A stretch of 64,000 nt of DNA from Alligator mississippiensis (taxonomy: Eukaryota > Chordata > Crocodylia > Alligatoridae): contig NC_081827.1 of NCBI RefSeq assembly GCF_030867095.1, forward strand, positions 213,523,310 through 213,587,309, in the 5' to 3' direction. Of this stretch, positions 33,150 to 45,616 are shown one piece after another. Within the stretch, counting starts at the first letter, position 1. Every line of letters starts with the position of its first letter. Made by a program: the position numbers and the translations under genes. Below the pieces are notes generated by a model. The model was not told the origin of the DNA and did no database searches. It was given only the letters and a program-made list of their open reading frames with translations.

Positions 33150-33696
33150 CAGGCGTGGATCCAGGGGGGTGCAGTAACCCCCTTTCAGTTGACCACACTG
33201 CAAAAGCAGCAGTCAGGGTCTTTTTTTAAGTCCATGAAACAAGTAAGCATCCTCCCCTCCTCTCCCTTCTGTGCTCAGTGGCCCATCCTCTCCCCTCCCC
33301 CATCTACCACTGATGCTATCTCTAGCTGTTCCGGGACAGAGGTAGAGTGGGAGCTCGAGAGTTATTCCTGCCCATTCTAGCTGGGCTGTGCGGGAAGTCA
33401 AGCTCAGTCAAGGACAGCAGCAGCAAGCAAGGTCTTACCTCCATGAACAGTCCCCCAGATGTTCCCTGCCACCCTGAAAGCAGGCATGGGGGAAGGGAAC
33501 TTTCCCTTCACCACCACTGTCGCTAGCCAAGCCTGGGTCTACATGCAGCCTAGTGGCAGCACGGCAGGAGTGGCTCTGGAACTTGAACCCTTCTGCCCCC
33601 TTCCCTCTCCTGGTGTGTGTATGTAGGGGCAGGGGGTAGAAGTAGGGGTGCAGTCAGCCTCCCAGTCCCCTTTATAAAATCCTGGATCTACCAATG
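33150..33696. mobile_element. non-autonomous hAT-type element, 547 bp
   Basis: The left end CAGGCGTGGATCCAGG and right end CCTGGATCTACCAATG are inverted and match at 13 of 16. The duplications tggtcatc (33142-33149) and tggtcatt (33697-33704) match at 7 of 8. The interior is CT-rich. Confidence 0.8.
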
Positions 33697-34514
33697 TGGT
33701 CATTAGTGGGTAGTCAATCATGATTTAACTATTGCTAATCCCCAGTACGGACTAGCAAAACTGCTACTTGTACTGAAATTTAGGACCAAGATTTTCAAAA
33801 GAAAAAGGTGAAGTTAGGTTCTGAAATTTGTATTGAGCAACTGGCTGTCAACAATTCATATGAAGTCAACAGGAATTGCTGAATACTCCATACATCTGGA
33901 CTATAAGACAAGCCAATGCCTAATATTGGTTTTCTAATTTTACTGCTTGCTATTATTGAATATCTTAGGCTATTTTTTTTTTTAAAAGAGACAGTAAATG
34001 AGCTGAGTCTACTCAATTTTGCAGTCAGCCTACTGAGACAGGCATGTAGATAAAACTGGGTATCTTTTTATCATATTCCTGTTTTGCAATTTTACAAGAG
34101 TTTAGAAAGGCAGGAATTCAGTAAAATACAGTAAAGCAGCAATTGCCTATTTTCAAGTATAAAAGGTACATATAAACAGTTTTATGACCATGGCTGGCCA
34201 TAGCCTTTTGGATAAATCAGATCTACTGGAGCAAAAACACTGTAATTAAATTTAGGGTTCACATTTTCACAGCATTCAACCTAAATTGTCATGCAAATCC
34301 TATGCAATTGCAATGAGTGCAACACACAGATTATCGGTTCCAGAGTCTGTCTCTTTTCTGCCTACCTGGCTCTACAAACTTAGAAAATATTATTTCAAAC
34401 TGTGGTATTATAATTATTGAAATAGAAAATGAAATGCTGTAATGGATACCTATTTAAACTGACAGTGCAATTATTTGTTGACCTCGTTTTTCACTACACG
34501 ATGGATGCTTTCAT

Positions 34515-34705
34515 TGGGCACCTATACATGTGCTCCAACACGCTCTAATTAGATTGTGCTGGGAGTCTGCTGTGGCGTTCTAATTGCTCCAACACCATTT
34601 TGAAACACAGGATACTGAATACATGAGGCACTGCAGGTGTTTTAATTAGAGCGGCTCCCAAGAGCTCTCACCACCACCACCCTGGAGCATATGTAAAAAT
34701 GCCCA
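34515..34705. mobile_element. palindromic element family, short copy 2
   Basis: The left end GGGCACCTATACATGTGCTC and right end GAGCATATGTAAAAATGCCC are inverted. TCAT flanks both sides (34511-34514 and 34706-34709). The ends match copy 1 at 10658 (GGGCATTTATACACAT). The inside has TCTAATTAGA-like and TTTTAATTAGAGCGG motifs, as in copy 3. Confidence 0.65.
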
Positions 34706-35843
34706 TCATGTTTAAAAGTTTATTTCATCGATCCAGGTCTTGATATTTTAAACGTTTTCCTCTCCACCGTTCAAAGAAGACACAGCATCTCTTACAGGTC
34801 AATCTAGTAAAGATCTTTCATTTACTTGAATGTCAGTTTTACTTCTCTTTTCCACATACTTTTCACCTCTCAATGCAAGAGCTACAGTAATTTATTTCAG
34901 TTCTTAATCAACATTAGGTTTATTCTTTGCCTCTTTAATTGCTGTAAGTAGGTAATCAAGATTTTTGTAATCTAATATTATTTTGCCTTGGTAAGTAAAG
35001 CTCAACAGTGCTGAATTTCAGGATAAACAGTCCACATTTAAGCTATTAACCATATCCTTGGGATAAATTTTCAAGCAATTATTACAGGAATTTATATCCG
35101 TAACTCCCTGACTGTCATAGGTGTTGGGGTGACAAATGTAATTAGGCATCAAGTTAATATCCCAGGCTGGAAATGGACTTTGAGACCCCCAACTAGACAT
35201 AAAACTAGGTTTTTTCTGACACAGTGGCCTGTAAAAAAACTATCCTCTTGTTTCATCCATAAAATCTTTTTTTCCCCTAGAAATATAAAGTGGAAAGGGA
35301 CCTAGCAGTGAACAGATGGAAAACTCTGCCCTCTTTACAACTCGAACTCTTCTGGGATCTATCGTCTTACGGTCTTATGTTCAAGCTAATAGTATAACTG
35401 TTTTGGCCACTGATGCTCTGTTTTCTATCCTTATCAACTTACGCACTTTCATTTTTCCTAAGTGTTTTAACTGAAAACACACAGAATATTTACAGGCAAT
35501 ACAACAAGTTCAATTAATGAGTGGGACAGGTCATATTTGTCCATTTGGCGGTTTTCTAGAAGAATGTATCTTCTGTAGGATCCTCAAAAAATGCTATTTC
35601 GAATATTCATCTCCAACTTTCAGAAAGCATATGGTTTTGGAGTCTTCCTTTTCTTTTAGATAAGATTCCTAACCTGCCTGACCCACACTCATTAAAACTA
35701 TTTTGTTTTGTTAAAATTTCTTTTCATTAAAAAAAAAAATTTTAGACGCTTTTTTAGAAACAGAAGTGTATGCATGCATACAGTGAAACAAGCAACTCTT
35801 CTTACACATCAACACTGTATTAAAGGGGCTACATTTTACGTAC

Positions 35844-36020
35844 CTTAGTTTGTTCTGGATGCCCATCTGCAAATGAAGCCAATTCTAAGCACCACTGAGA
35901 TATCATGTCAAAAGCTGGCACTGGCCAATCAAGGCAAGAGGCACTAGTAAACTGATGTGATGACTGAAAAGATGGTAACAGACCCAGACAACTTGCAAGA
36001 ACAGTAAATTCTTCATGTTC
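35844..36020 (-). CDS. UBR3: UBR3 coding exon, 177 nt
   Basis: There are 59 codons in phase 0-0, bordered by TTGTCTAAAAG and ACTAAG|GTACGT (a strong donor). The peptide runs EHEEFTVLASCLGLLPSF, then QSSHQFTSASCLDWPVPAFD, then MISQWCLELASFADGHPEQTK in its last part. The phrase SASCLDWPVPAFD is a UBR3 signature as I remember it. The part after FxxISQWC is more variable between vertebrates. It leads directly into the cysteine-rich exon. Confidence 0.95.
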
Positions 36021-37629
36021 CTTTTAGACAAGAAATATAAAATCTTAGATTATTTTGTCATAAACCCAATAGTATCACACTATTCTTATCACTTAATATG
36101 CCTCAATGACTTTACAGCTGTCTTGGCAGAGCCTGCTTGGAAGAATATTTGGGAGGAATTAATACAAAAAGGCTCTAAGTTTTCCTAAAACAATGAGGAC
36201 TGTATTTTCCAATCCACAAAGTTCACACCTTGCACTGCTTACAGCAATCAGAGACCCTCTCACGTCAGTTCCCCCCAACTAGGGAATCTCCACTGGTGTA
36301 AAGATAGAGGCACAAGTCTCTATGCCTGAAGATTTCAGTTCCAATGACAAAGACAGAGAGAAACAGTTTCAAGGAAGGAGAGAACAAAGAGCGAGGCTTT
36401 GTTACATCTGACTTCCTACTACTGCAAAGTCCCTGAAGACCTTACACTAGGGATAGAAGTTAAAGCTGCTTTGTTGCAGTGGAGAATAAAGCCCATTAAA
36501 TTTTAGCTTACACTAAGTCAACCTATGACTAAAGGAGTAGTGCAATCTAGAAACTATGAACTAGGTTTAAGATTACTTTGGTAATTCATGACAGAAGCAA
36601 ATAAATGTTTAGGACTCCAATCCTACATGTATATGCTCAACTTTTTAGCATGAGAGCAGTCAAGCTGATTTCAATGGAACTAATTATTTCCCTAAAATTA
36701 GCTCGTATATCACTTACAGAATTGAGGTCTAAGCTAATAATTAGCGAAAAGGACAATAAAAAGGTAAATTAAGGCCATAAATTTTAGCAGAGAAAATGAA
36801 TGGAATAAGACAACATAGGGGAAGACGACCAAAAGAAAAAAAGTGAAGTATTTATTGAATGAGTTAGGGTATGTCAAAAAACACCCACAGGCTTGCAAGA
36901 AATATATTATTAAAGGAAAGAGCAATGTTGATAAGGTATAACCAAGCATTAGGAAGAAGAGGCTTCAAATTAATAAATGACAGGACCAGATTATAAAGTG
37001 AAGTTAAGAATATGTACAAATGGAAAGAAAACTTGTGTTGGAGGATGTAAAGAAACATGCACAAAAGATTAAGCCAAATATTAAGACATTTTGCAAGAAT
37101 ACAGAATAATAGAAATTGGTGAAGGAGATAATACAGCTTTTTAACAAATGCACAACTGATTGGCAGAAAAGATACTGAAGATACATGACTGGCTTTTAGA
37201 AGAAAAGAACAGGAGAGGAGACAAATGCCAGAAACTAAACTAAAAAGAAAATTATACACTACGTAAAATCAGGACTGTTCCCAAGCACATATGAAATGAA
37301 ATGCCTGGCAAGCATCTAGCCCCAAGTTAAAACAAGAATCATTACAGTATTCTGGGTTGAAAAAGCCACAAGGTAAACTCTAGCAAATATAACTGATGAA
37401 CTTAGATATGGATAAAAATGACATATTACAAGGATCCTTCTGTCAATAAAAGGTCGCTCTTTCCTGTCCACTGTAATTTTAAAAAGCAATAAGAATAATT
37501 TAATTCTATTTCCATGATCATCATTTCACTAATATATATTCTTGATAAATTCTAAATAGTTGTCCTAGATTCTCTATTTAATTTTCCCTTTTACTTCAGA
37601 CCACTGTCCCTCCCTCTGCCCTCTTATGC
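36021..37629. other. UBR3 intron, unassigned part
   Basis: No exon or repeat could be named. A long hydrophobic minus frame at 36864-37259 comes from AT-rich sequence. Confidence 0.4.
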
Positions 37630-37823
37630 CAGTGATGGCCAACTTTCTAGGTAGACATACCACATATTAAACCCTCTGCCTTCACCAGTACCATTCCAAT
37701 CCCCTTCCCCTAGCCAATCTGATGCTTTCCACACTACCTACTGCTGTGCTGCCTGTCCCCTTCCCACTCTGCCATATGCCACACACAGAGGCTGCCCATG
37801 CCACTACTGGCTGGCCACCCCTG
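37630..37823. mobile_element. hAT-type short element, 194 bp
   Basis: The left end CAGTGATGGCCAAC and right end GGCTGGCCACCCCTG are inverted. The flanking words match poorly (4 of 8), so the exact limits may be off by a few bases. Confidence 0.5.
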
Positions 37824-37856
37824 GTTTATATGATTACAAGTATTTTAAAGGCATCC

Positions 37857-38363
37857 CATCGATCACTAGGTCGCCGACTAGGTCATCCCCAGTAGCCAGT
37901 ACCAGGTCGAGCAGCGCTTTGCCTCTCGTTGGCCCATAGACTTCGAGTCAGGTAGAGGTCATCCACGCACGAGAGGAAGCTCTGTGACCGCTCAGATTTT
38001 GCTGAGCGATCCTCCCACGAGATGTCCGGGTAACTGAAGTCACCCATGACAACCATGGTCCTGGAGCAAGCTGCCTCAGCCAGTTCCTGGGCAAACTCCT
38101 GGTCAAGCTCAGGACTTTGGGTGGGAGGTCTGTAATAGACTCCCACCATTGTGTCCCCTGTGCCGTGTTCCCCACGGATTTTAACCCAGAGGGTCTCCAG
38201 CCATCCACCCTGGTCGCCAATATCGGCTTGCAGGGACGCGTAGCTTTCCTTAACATAGAGAGCTACACCCCCGCCCCTTTTCTCTACACGATCCCTCCTG
38301 TACAGGGTATAGCCATCTATCCCCCTGGTCCAGTCATGGGTGGAGTCCCACCAGGGACATAGA
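37857..38363 (-). mobile_element. inverted 5' half of a CR1 insertion (endonuclease domain)
   Basis: The minus strand reads PWWDSTHDWTRGIDGYTLYR, then GDTMVGVYYRPPTQSPELDQ, VVMGDFSYPDISWEDRSA and ATGDDLVGDLVIDG at its end (37857). These are the CR1 endonuclease E and GDF boxes (GDFS in place of GDFN). It lies head to head with the sense CR1 3' end that starts at about 38364. Confidence 0.85.
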
Positions 38364-38951
38364 TGCTTCTCAAGCAAATCCCGGGACGTCATTCTTCCCT
38401 TGTACTCGGCCTTAGTGAGGCCGCAGCTGGAGTACTGCGTCCAGTTTTGGGCTCCACAATTCAAAAAGGATGTGGAGAAGCTTGAGAGAGTCCAGAGAAG
38501 AGCCACGCGCATGATCAGAGGTCAGGGAAGCAGACCCTACGATGACAGGCTGAGAGCCCTGGGGCTCTTTAGCCTGGAAAAACGCAGGCTCAGGGGTGAT
38601 CTGATGGCCACCTACAAGTTTATCAGGGGTGACCACCAGTATCTGGGGAAACGTTTGTTCACCAGAGCGCCCCAAGGGATGACGAGGTCGAATGGTCACA
38701 AACTACTACAAGATCGTTTCAGGCTGGACATAAGGAAGAATTTCTTTACTGTCCGAGCCCCCAAGGTCTGGAACAGCCTGCCACCGGAGGTCGTTCAAGC
38801 GCCTTCATTGAACACCTTCAAGATGAAACTGGATGCTTATCTTGCTGGGATCCTATGACCCCAGCTGACTTCCTGCCCTTTGGGCGGGGGGCTGGACTCG
38901 ATGATCTTCTGAGGTCCCTTCCAGCCCTAATGTCTATGAAATCTATGAAGT
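38364..38951 (+). mobile_element. CR1 3' end, sense half
   Basis: It starts CFSSKSRDVILPLYSA and reads LVRPQLEYCVQFWAPQF, ERVQRRATRMIRGQGSR, YKFIRGDHQYLGKRLF and ends MKLDAYLAGIL at 38858, the natural end of CR1 ORF2, followed by the 3' UTR and a CTATGAAATCTATGAA tail near 38951. The frame is clean from 38364 to 38858. Confidence 0.9.
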
Positions 38952-39413
38952 CACCTTGGCAAATTACCTATGGCTACAAGCTCTTTAGGGCAGCAGCTCT
39001 CTTATTTGTATTTATTGTGCATCTCAAAGCTTGCTGTCAGCACTTACTAAAAATGTTCAGTGCATTCATTTTTTAATTCTTAATTGAAATGCAGAAGAAA
39101 CTTTATATTCACAACAGAATGTGAGAGTCCATGTATTAACATTTAATATTTATGCCCTTCTTACAGTAATGGTGACAGGAAGCCAATTGTTTCCTCAATA
39201 CATCTAAATGTTTAAATGCAGCACATTCTTTATTTCCAAGTCCTGGATTTTTCTCATAGCAGAAAAGCAAATGGGGCTAAGCCTGTAAATGCTCTTCATA
39301 TAGAACTCTTAACCTTTAATGGAGTAAATGTCAATAAATGAGAGGAAATTACATGCTGGTTTCACTTCTGATAAAAAATAAATCTAATCCTTTAGAATTA
39401 TAATAATCTAGCA

Positions 39414-39894
39414 CATGGGTGTCAGACATATGGCCTGTGGATCCGATTTGACCTGTGGAGCCCTATGACCCAGCCCACAGATCTTGGACAGATGGCACAC
39501 AGGCTGGACCTGGCACTGCAGGAGCTGGAGGCAGCACAGGGAGTTGATCCAGGGTGCATGCTGCATGCAACACCCACAACAGACACACCATGCTGGCTCT
39601 GGGCCTGGTCTGGATCAGACTGTGCTGGAGCCAGTGCACAGGGCCAATCTAATGGAGAGCCATGACAGCATGCACCCCAAGCCACATGCAGCACGCATGG
39701 CCTGTCCAACCCAATGCGCCACACATAGCATGTACTGGCCCTACTCTGGGGCTCACTGTACAGGCAGCACAGGGGGCAATATGGGGCATATGCTGCATGT
39801 AGCACCCTGCCGGACTGGTCCTGAGTGCTGGCTCCAGTGCATGGTCCCAATCTGGCATGCAGACCAGCCTAGTGACCCTTATCTGACAACCTTG
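39414..39894. mobile_element. non-autonomous hAT-type element, 481 bp
   Basis: The left end CATGGGTGTCAGA and right end TCTGACAACCTTG match at 11 of 13 when inverted. The flanks atctagca (39406-39413) and gtccagca (39895-39902) match at 6 of 8. The interior has recurring GCATGC and CAGCAC words and no gene. Confidence 0.65.
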
Positions 39895-40400
39895 GTCCAG
39901 CATACTAAAGAGCAGCACCATTTAATTCTTACTGGAATAGCATAAAGAGAAAAATTCTGTGGATTTTTTGTGCTGCCACATAGCTACAAAAATAAAGGTG
40001 AGATATTGTGACCAGTAAGTGACTGAATCCTTCTTTATTTAAAATTCTATTTGCATACAACAAAGTCCAATTATTCCTAAATATAAATATCCTTTAGACT
40101 TCCATGAGTTATGCAAATGAAAAGGAAGGATCCAGCCCATAATATAGACCAAAGCTCTACCCATGACTCCTGATACTACACTAAAAACAAATATCTTGAG
40201 CCTTACACCAATAAAATTACTTATTTAAATGTATCTTTAGTCTGCTAGGTGCCAACCAGGAAGCGCGTTACATCTAAACAAATATCTACCCGTGACAATA
40301 TAAGACACTGAAATTCTCAATTATTCTGTAGGTGAGACACATTCCTCAATAATGATATGCAATTTAACAGAAAAAACACTCAGACCCCTGCTTATTGTAC

Positions 40401-40526
40401 CTGGCAACTGGGCAAATCCCCTCCAAAAAGATGGTGTTGAAGAAGGCTTGTGATCCTGAGGAAAGGCAGACAGAACTGCTGTAGGTAACACTCTACTGAC
40501 TGAGGAGACCAAACACCAGGGCTAAT
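40401..40526 (-). CDS. UBR3: UBR3 coding exon, 126 nt
   Basis: This exon was recovered from its peptide: ISPGVWSPQSVECYLQQF, CLPFLRITSLLQHHLFG and GDLPSCQ, 42 codons in phase 0-0. The borders are CTCACTGTAG before 40526 and CAG|GTACAATAAG after 40401. The block FCLPFLRITSLLQHHLFG matches my memory of UBR3 closely. It sits between the exons at 41609 and 36020, whose phases are both 0. Confidence 0.93.
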
Positions 40527-41608
40527 CTACAGTGAGATGAAAAAGGGTCCCATTAAAATTCTGCTTTGGCTACATTCACTCCTAAACAAGTAAGTCTGAT
40601 ACAATTCAGGTTAAAAAGTGTGGTGTGTTATACATTACTTTTCAAAGGATGTAAATTCACTAATATATTCAAGTCATTTAGGAATATAGTACCTTCAACT
40701 TGGAAATTTTACAAAGCAATCTCACTGTAACAGATGTAATGGCTTGTGGGCCATTATAAAACCAACTCCCCCAATCTTTTCTAATAACTTTCTTAATAAG
40801 GCAATAGTCATCTATAGATCCTGTCAGAAAAGAACTCAGACTGACAAATCATTTCCAGAGGAATGGGCATTGCACTGGAAAAAAAAAATGCAACCTCAGT
40901 TTTTTGTACTGTTTGTTTCAATGGTACCTTATAGAAATCAGGTTAAGAATGTATAGAGTCTAAAATGGGATAAATGTTGGAGAAACTGTGGTGAGAGAGG
41001 AATTTTATACATGTATGGTGAAATGTCCAGTCACCAGGGAGTATACTTGGAATTAGTTCTTAATCAAATATTTGTATGGCTTGGTTTTTGTTAGCAAATA
41101 ATAATGATCCTTTGATAATACTCCTGGAGCTTTACCGCAGAAAAAACACGCTCAAAATAATGAAGAGACAATTAGAAGACACAATCTCCTCTCTTAGTAG
41201 TCACTTTGAGTCCAATTTCACTAGAAAAAGAAAAATCATCTTCATATAGGAGACTTATGGCATAATATGGACAGCTGTACTCAAAGTACATTCCTTCACA
41301 AAACACTTATCCAATTGTTTTTAATATTAATATTTGATAGACAACCTTGCTTTGCTAAAAATTAAGAGACCGTAGTTTCACTCAGTTTAATAAAATCACC
41401 AGGAACACCAGATCCTGTATAGCTAGACATTCAGTCTGTAATATGGTAACACCCTTATAAACAAAGTAATTTGATGATCATATACGGATTATGTTTCTCT
41501 AAACCAACCTCCAGCTGTTTTCATGATCATTATATTGTTCCTGATAACATAATCATGATTTGTAAACCAACTAAAATTTCCTAAATAAAAATTTGTTAAA
41601 AAACATAC

Positions 41609-41716
41609 CAGGGGTAATTCGTCAGTTTCTCCTTCCACAAATATCTTCCCTTTAGAGAGCTCGCTAATCACATGACCCAGTAATGTTTCCCAAGACTTTT
41701 CTCCGTTTGATGTATT
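41609..41716 (-). CDS. UBR3: UBR3 coding exon, 108 nt
   Basis: The 36-codon, phase 0-0 exon is bordered by TTTTTCACAG and CTG|GTATG. It reads NTSNGEKSWETLLGHVISEL, then SKGKIFVEGETDELPL. This is the least conserved-looking UBR3 exon here. From memory, mammalian UBR3 also has a serine/glutamate-rich linker followed by an ISELxKGK-like stretch at this place, so it probably encodes a variable surface linker between helical segments. Because both phases are 0, skipping it would keep the frame, so alternative splicing is possible. Confidence 0.85.
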
Positions 41717-42579
41717 CTGTGAAAAAGGCACAAGAAAACCATGTTACAGACGCTATGGAGTGACTTTTATAAACACATTTTGTATTGAATGGATGATGTT
41801 TTAAGTATAAGTAAATGCTACAGAACACTACACAATATTTAGGATTCAAACCAATATTTCAACAGGCAAAAGCTAAAAAATCCAATGCAATTCAGATGGA
41901 ATATATTTAGCATGCACAGTGAAGTTAAATAGCAATTCAATTTTCAAATACATGCATTACAATATGACGACAATTTCTAATAACGTATTTCCCACTTTTC
42001 TTGCATGATAATAAAAAGGCTGATTTTAAAATTAGAGATGATAATTTTATGATTTATCATCACTGTTTAAATATAATTTAAACTTGAAATAACCCATTCT
42101 AGAAGAGTAATTCCCTATGATGTGTTAACACAAATGAGAAAAGAAACATTTCCTATTTATACTAAACAAGGAAGATGCTATGAGAAAATGAAATGCTATG
42201 TACAAAGTATGGGTAATATTTACAACAGGCAAGAAAAAAATTATTCAGTGGAATTATTTTTTAATTGGTTACTTACACTTGTACCATAATAATTATGATT
42301 TAGTAAAGCAAAGCATTTCAGGAAACAAAATAAGCCAAGGTATCTCCATAAATATTTTCCTTGACATTATATCAAAATATATACAAATAGTACTAATATT
42401 AGATGTCAATGTTAGCGTATGTTAGTACAGTATAACACAACCAACAATGAGACATAAGGATGATTCTTTAACTACAAAAACTAAAACAAAACAAATAAAA
42501 TGGGCTTAAAGCTTTAGTATACAATGAAGCATAAAATTGAACAACAATTTCCTTAATGTACAAAAGTTATTGTTATCTC

Positions 42580-43870
42580 TGTCTGTCAGGCAGAACGTAG
42601 GGCAAGATGGCAGCTTAGAGACTAACTGGTTCACAGAGGCATGAACTTTGGTAGGCAACAGCCCAATTCACCAGATGCTATGAATGAAATTGCAGAAAGA
42701 AAAGGTTTTAAATAGAAAAGGGACAAAGAAAAGGGGCAGGGAGTGGGGTGGAGGGAAGGACAGGGGAAGGGAGAACTGTTGAGTAGCAAAAAGTAGGCTG
42801 AATAGCTCAAAAGGGATAAATAAAGCAGCTACCACATTTAAGGATATTAGTGGTTAATAGCTGCAGTTAATAACTAGCCCAAGTAATAAAAATCTATATT
42901 TTGTGTTCAGACCATGCTTCACACAATCCAGTCTGTGGATGATTTAGCGTTCTACAATTTCACATTCAGTTTTTAAAGTTTTGCTGTTTAACGATAGCTA
43001 CTCTGAGGTCAGTGAAGGAATGTCCAGGGAAGTAAAGTGTTCTGCCACAGGCCTTTTTTGTCCTTCTGGAATCAATGGCAAATCAGTGTAGATTCATTCT
43101 TTTATGTAGAATTGCCCCATCTGACCAATGTAGAGAGCAGAGGGGCACTGTAACCAGGTGACAGCATATATGACATTAGTGGAGATGATGTGGTCTGCAT
43201 CGATGATGGGGAACAGCTAGCATCTGGGTCTGTAGCAGGCTTGCTGCTGACTTGTTGAGAACTGGAGTTAGGTAGCCTGTTGCTAGTGAGATGTTGTTTG
43301 AGTTTGGGAGGGGAGGGAACGGCTAATATCTGTAAGCCATGAGAGGTTTGCCCCCTAAGATTACCTTGAGATGGATATAATTCTCCAGCAGGGGCTGAAG
43401 ATCATTGATGATTTGCCCAAGGTGTTCAAGCTGGAAACTGTAGGTGATGATGAGAGGAATTCTGCTGTCCTTGTTACAGGGCTGGTATTGCAGCAAGTCA
43501 GAGCAGAGTGGCTCTATTAATTTGAGTGACTATGGTTTTGGGACTGTACTGTAAGTGTAGGGACCTGGAATAGGGCTTCCTAAATTGTGCATCCCAGTCA
43601 GTGGGATTACAGCAGGTATGGTTATAACATAGACCTTGGCTGTAAACAATGGATGTAGTAGTGTGCTTAGGATGAACACTGGTGGCACAGAAATAGCTGT
43701 AGTGGTCAGCTGGTTTCTGATACAATATGGTAGTGATGTGGCCATACGAAGTTTCACAGTGGTACCCAAGAAACTAATTTGCTGGATGGAGCGCTCAAGA
43801 GTCAGTTTGACAGAACAATGGAAATTGTGAACGTTCTGATATATCAGTTTTCATAACTCACTTTGGTTGC
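42580..43870 (-). mobile_element. Penelope-like retroelement fragment, broken
   Basis: On the minus strand a diverged RT C-terminal part reads FLGTTVKLRMATSLPYC, then ISVPPVFILSTLLHPLFTA (43500-43800). It is followed near 43150 by a GIY-YIG-like segment, CPSALYIGQMGQFYIKE, then PVAEHFTSLDIPS. This order, RT then GIY-YIG, is that of Penelope-like elements. The 3' end near 42600 carries the phrase TTAGTCTCTAAGCTGCCATC common to such copies in turtles and crocodiles. The copy has several frame breaks and lies in a UBR3 intron. Confidence 0.7.
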
Positions 43871-45038
43871 AATTCCCATCATGTGAATTCATTTCCATGT
43901 GAGTTGTGGAGAGAAGGAACCAAGGACTAGCCCTTCTCATTACTTAAACACTTTGCTCAAGCCTAAAGACAGCAGTTCCAAAAATCTATTCCAAGTCTTT
44001 CCTTCTGAGAACTTGATAAAGAGATTTTTCCTCCCTACTCTATCTGCCCTCTCTGTCCAACTCTGTTATCCCTGTATGCCTTTCTTCTGACCATTTATTC
44101 TCAGCTACCATTTTCAGTTTATTCTTTTTTCCTCTTGTCTTTTTAATTCCACTTTGCAGTCTTCTTTTTATTTTTAAAAATTTTTTCTTGTTTGTTTTTG
44201 TTTTTTTCCTCTATTTGATTTACCAACACCAAACACAATGATGCGCAATGATTTCCCACACAATACTGTTAACATCGAAAGACAGGCATGTCAATCAAAA
44301 TTCTAGCTTTTTCTTTTCATAGCAAAGAGAATATACTAGTGCTAATTAATTAGTTGGGTATGTCGAGGTTCACCATTTGTGACTGTAAATGCCTTTAAGA
44401 AGCAAAGGAAATATTGCTTAATTACTCCCTTCCTTGGTCCAAGAACACAGTTTGGTAAATTATGTCATACATTGCTTATGGGTTGTAAATACTTCCATAC
44501 TGCTATAAAAAATTGGAAAATAGTATTATGTTTATTAATAGTATGTAGAAAACCCACCTACGGTCTGACGTAATTCTTTATTTTCATACAATCAAATATT
44601 TCATCATAGATAGCAACTGAAACTTTTTAAATGTATGTTTGGATAAAACATGTTCCTTTCTATTTGTATTTTACGAAGGGTAAAAAATACAGCCTATATT
44701 TATCAAGCTGACTATGAAAGAATACTAACTGGCAGCATTATTATCTATTTCAAGTGCTCTGTCACAGATTTAAACCTGTGAAATTGGCCATCACTAAAGT
44801 CACATTCAGATAAAAAGAAAAATGTACTGATCTAATGTGAAAAGTATCAGGGCAATATACAGTATTAAGAAAAAAATGCAACACACCACTAATCCAGCTA
44901 ACAATAATGCAGCACCCATTCTATTGTCACAGGGGTGTACCATGTGCAGTGAAAAACTCCCAAGCCCTTGGGATCTTGGCAGCCACAATCCTAAAGGTCC
45001 AGGAATGCATGAAACCCCATGTGCCAAGCATAAAGCAC
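43871..45038. other. UBR3 intron, unassigned part
   Basis: No exon or named repeat could be found. T-rich runs are at 44090-44220. Confidence 0.35.
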
Positions 45039-45039
45039 G

Positions 45040-45104
45040 ATGGGATCTAATGTATGTGGGTATGGCAGTAAGCCCAACTGTGTGAATTGGGCATTAGATC
45101 CCAT
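45040..45104. repeat. 13-bp inverted repeat
   Basis: The arm ATGGGATCTAATG (45040-45052) and its complement CATTAGATCCCAT (45092-45104) are 39 bases apart. It may be the ends of a very short old element or part of a larger one starting near 44870. Confidence 0.5.
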
Positions 45105-45616
45105 TGCACCTTTTCTGCATATGTAGAGGGGACCTAAGTGAAACATGCATATGGGTTTCAAAAAATTAAAACCAGAATTAGTATTTGTATAATTAAAATA
45201 GTGGTAAAAATGTTTTTATTAACACTTTTGTAGATGTTTGTGCTCATGACAAGGAGAGACTGATGTTACTGGATACAAGGTGGCATTGTGCAAGCACTTA
45301 TACTCAACTCCACTAAAACCCCGCAACTTCTGGAACAACATTTCAGTACCTTCTATATATTACAAACATGGCTGTATATTCGTGCCTAAACATGTAGTTT
45401 TAGTTCAGGTGAACAAATATCCACTAGATTAAGCTAAAAACAGACAAAATTAACTCACTTGGTATTTATAAAACAGTTGAACCAGAGATAGAATTCCAAT
45501 GAAAAGAAGGCCGCATTTATTTTAAATTTACCATTGAAAGATATAGCATCCTAAAAATGCTTCATACATTTCTTAAGCAAACCTATTAAATGTATGGTCT
45601 TTAGTAAATAACCAAC

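Noticed and set aside
36864-37259. Hydrophobic minus frame of 131 codons
   Set aside because: AT-rich intron sequence gives runs of F, L, I and S by chance; no domain and no splice context.
37883-38512. Single 209-codon frame across the CR1 inversion point
   Set aside because: Only the part from about 38363 down is CR1 endonuclease; the rest is the complement of the sense 3' half that happens to be open.
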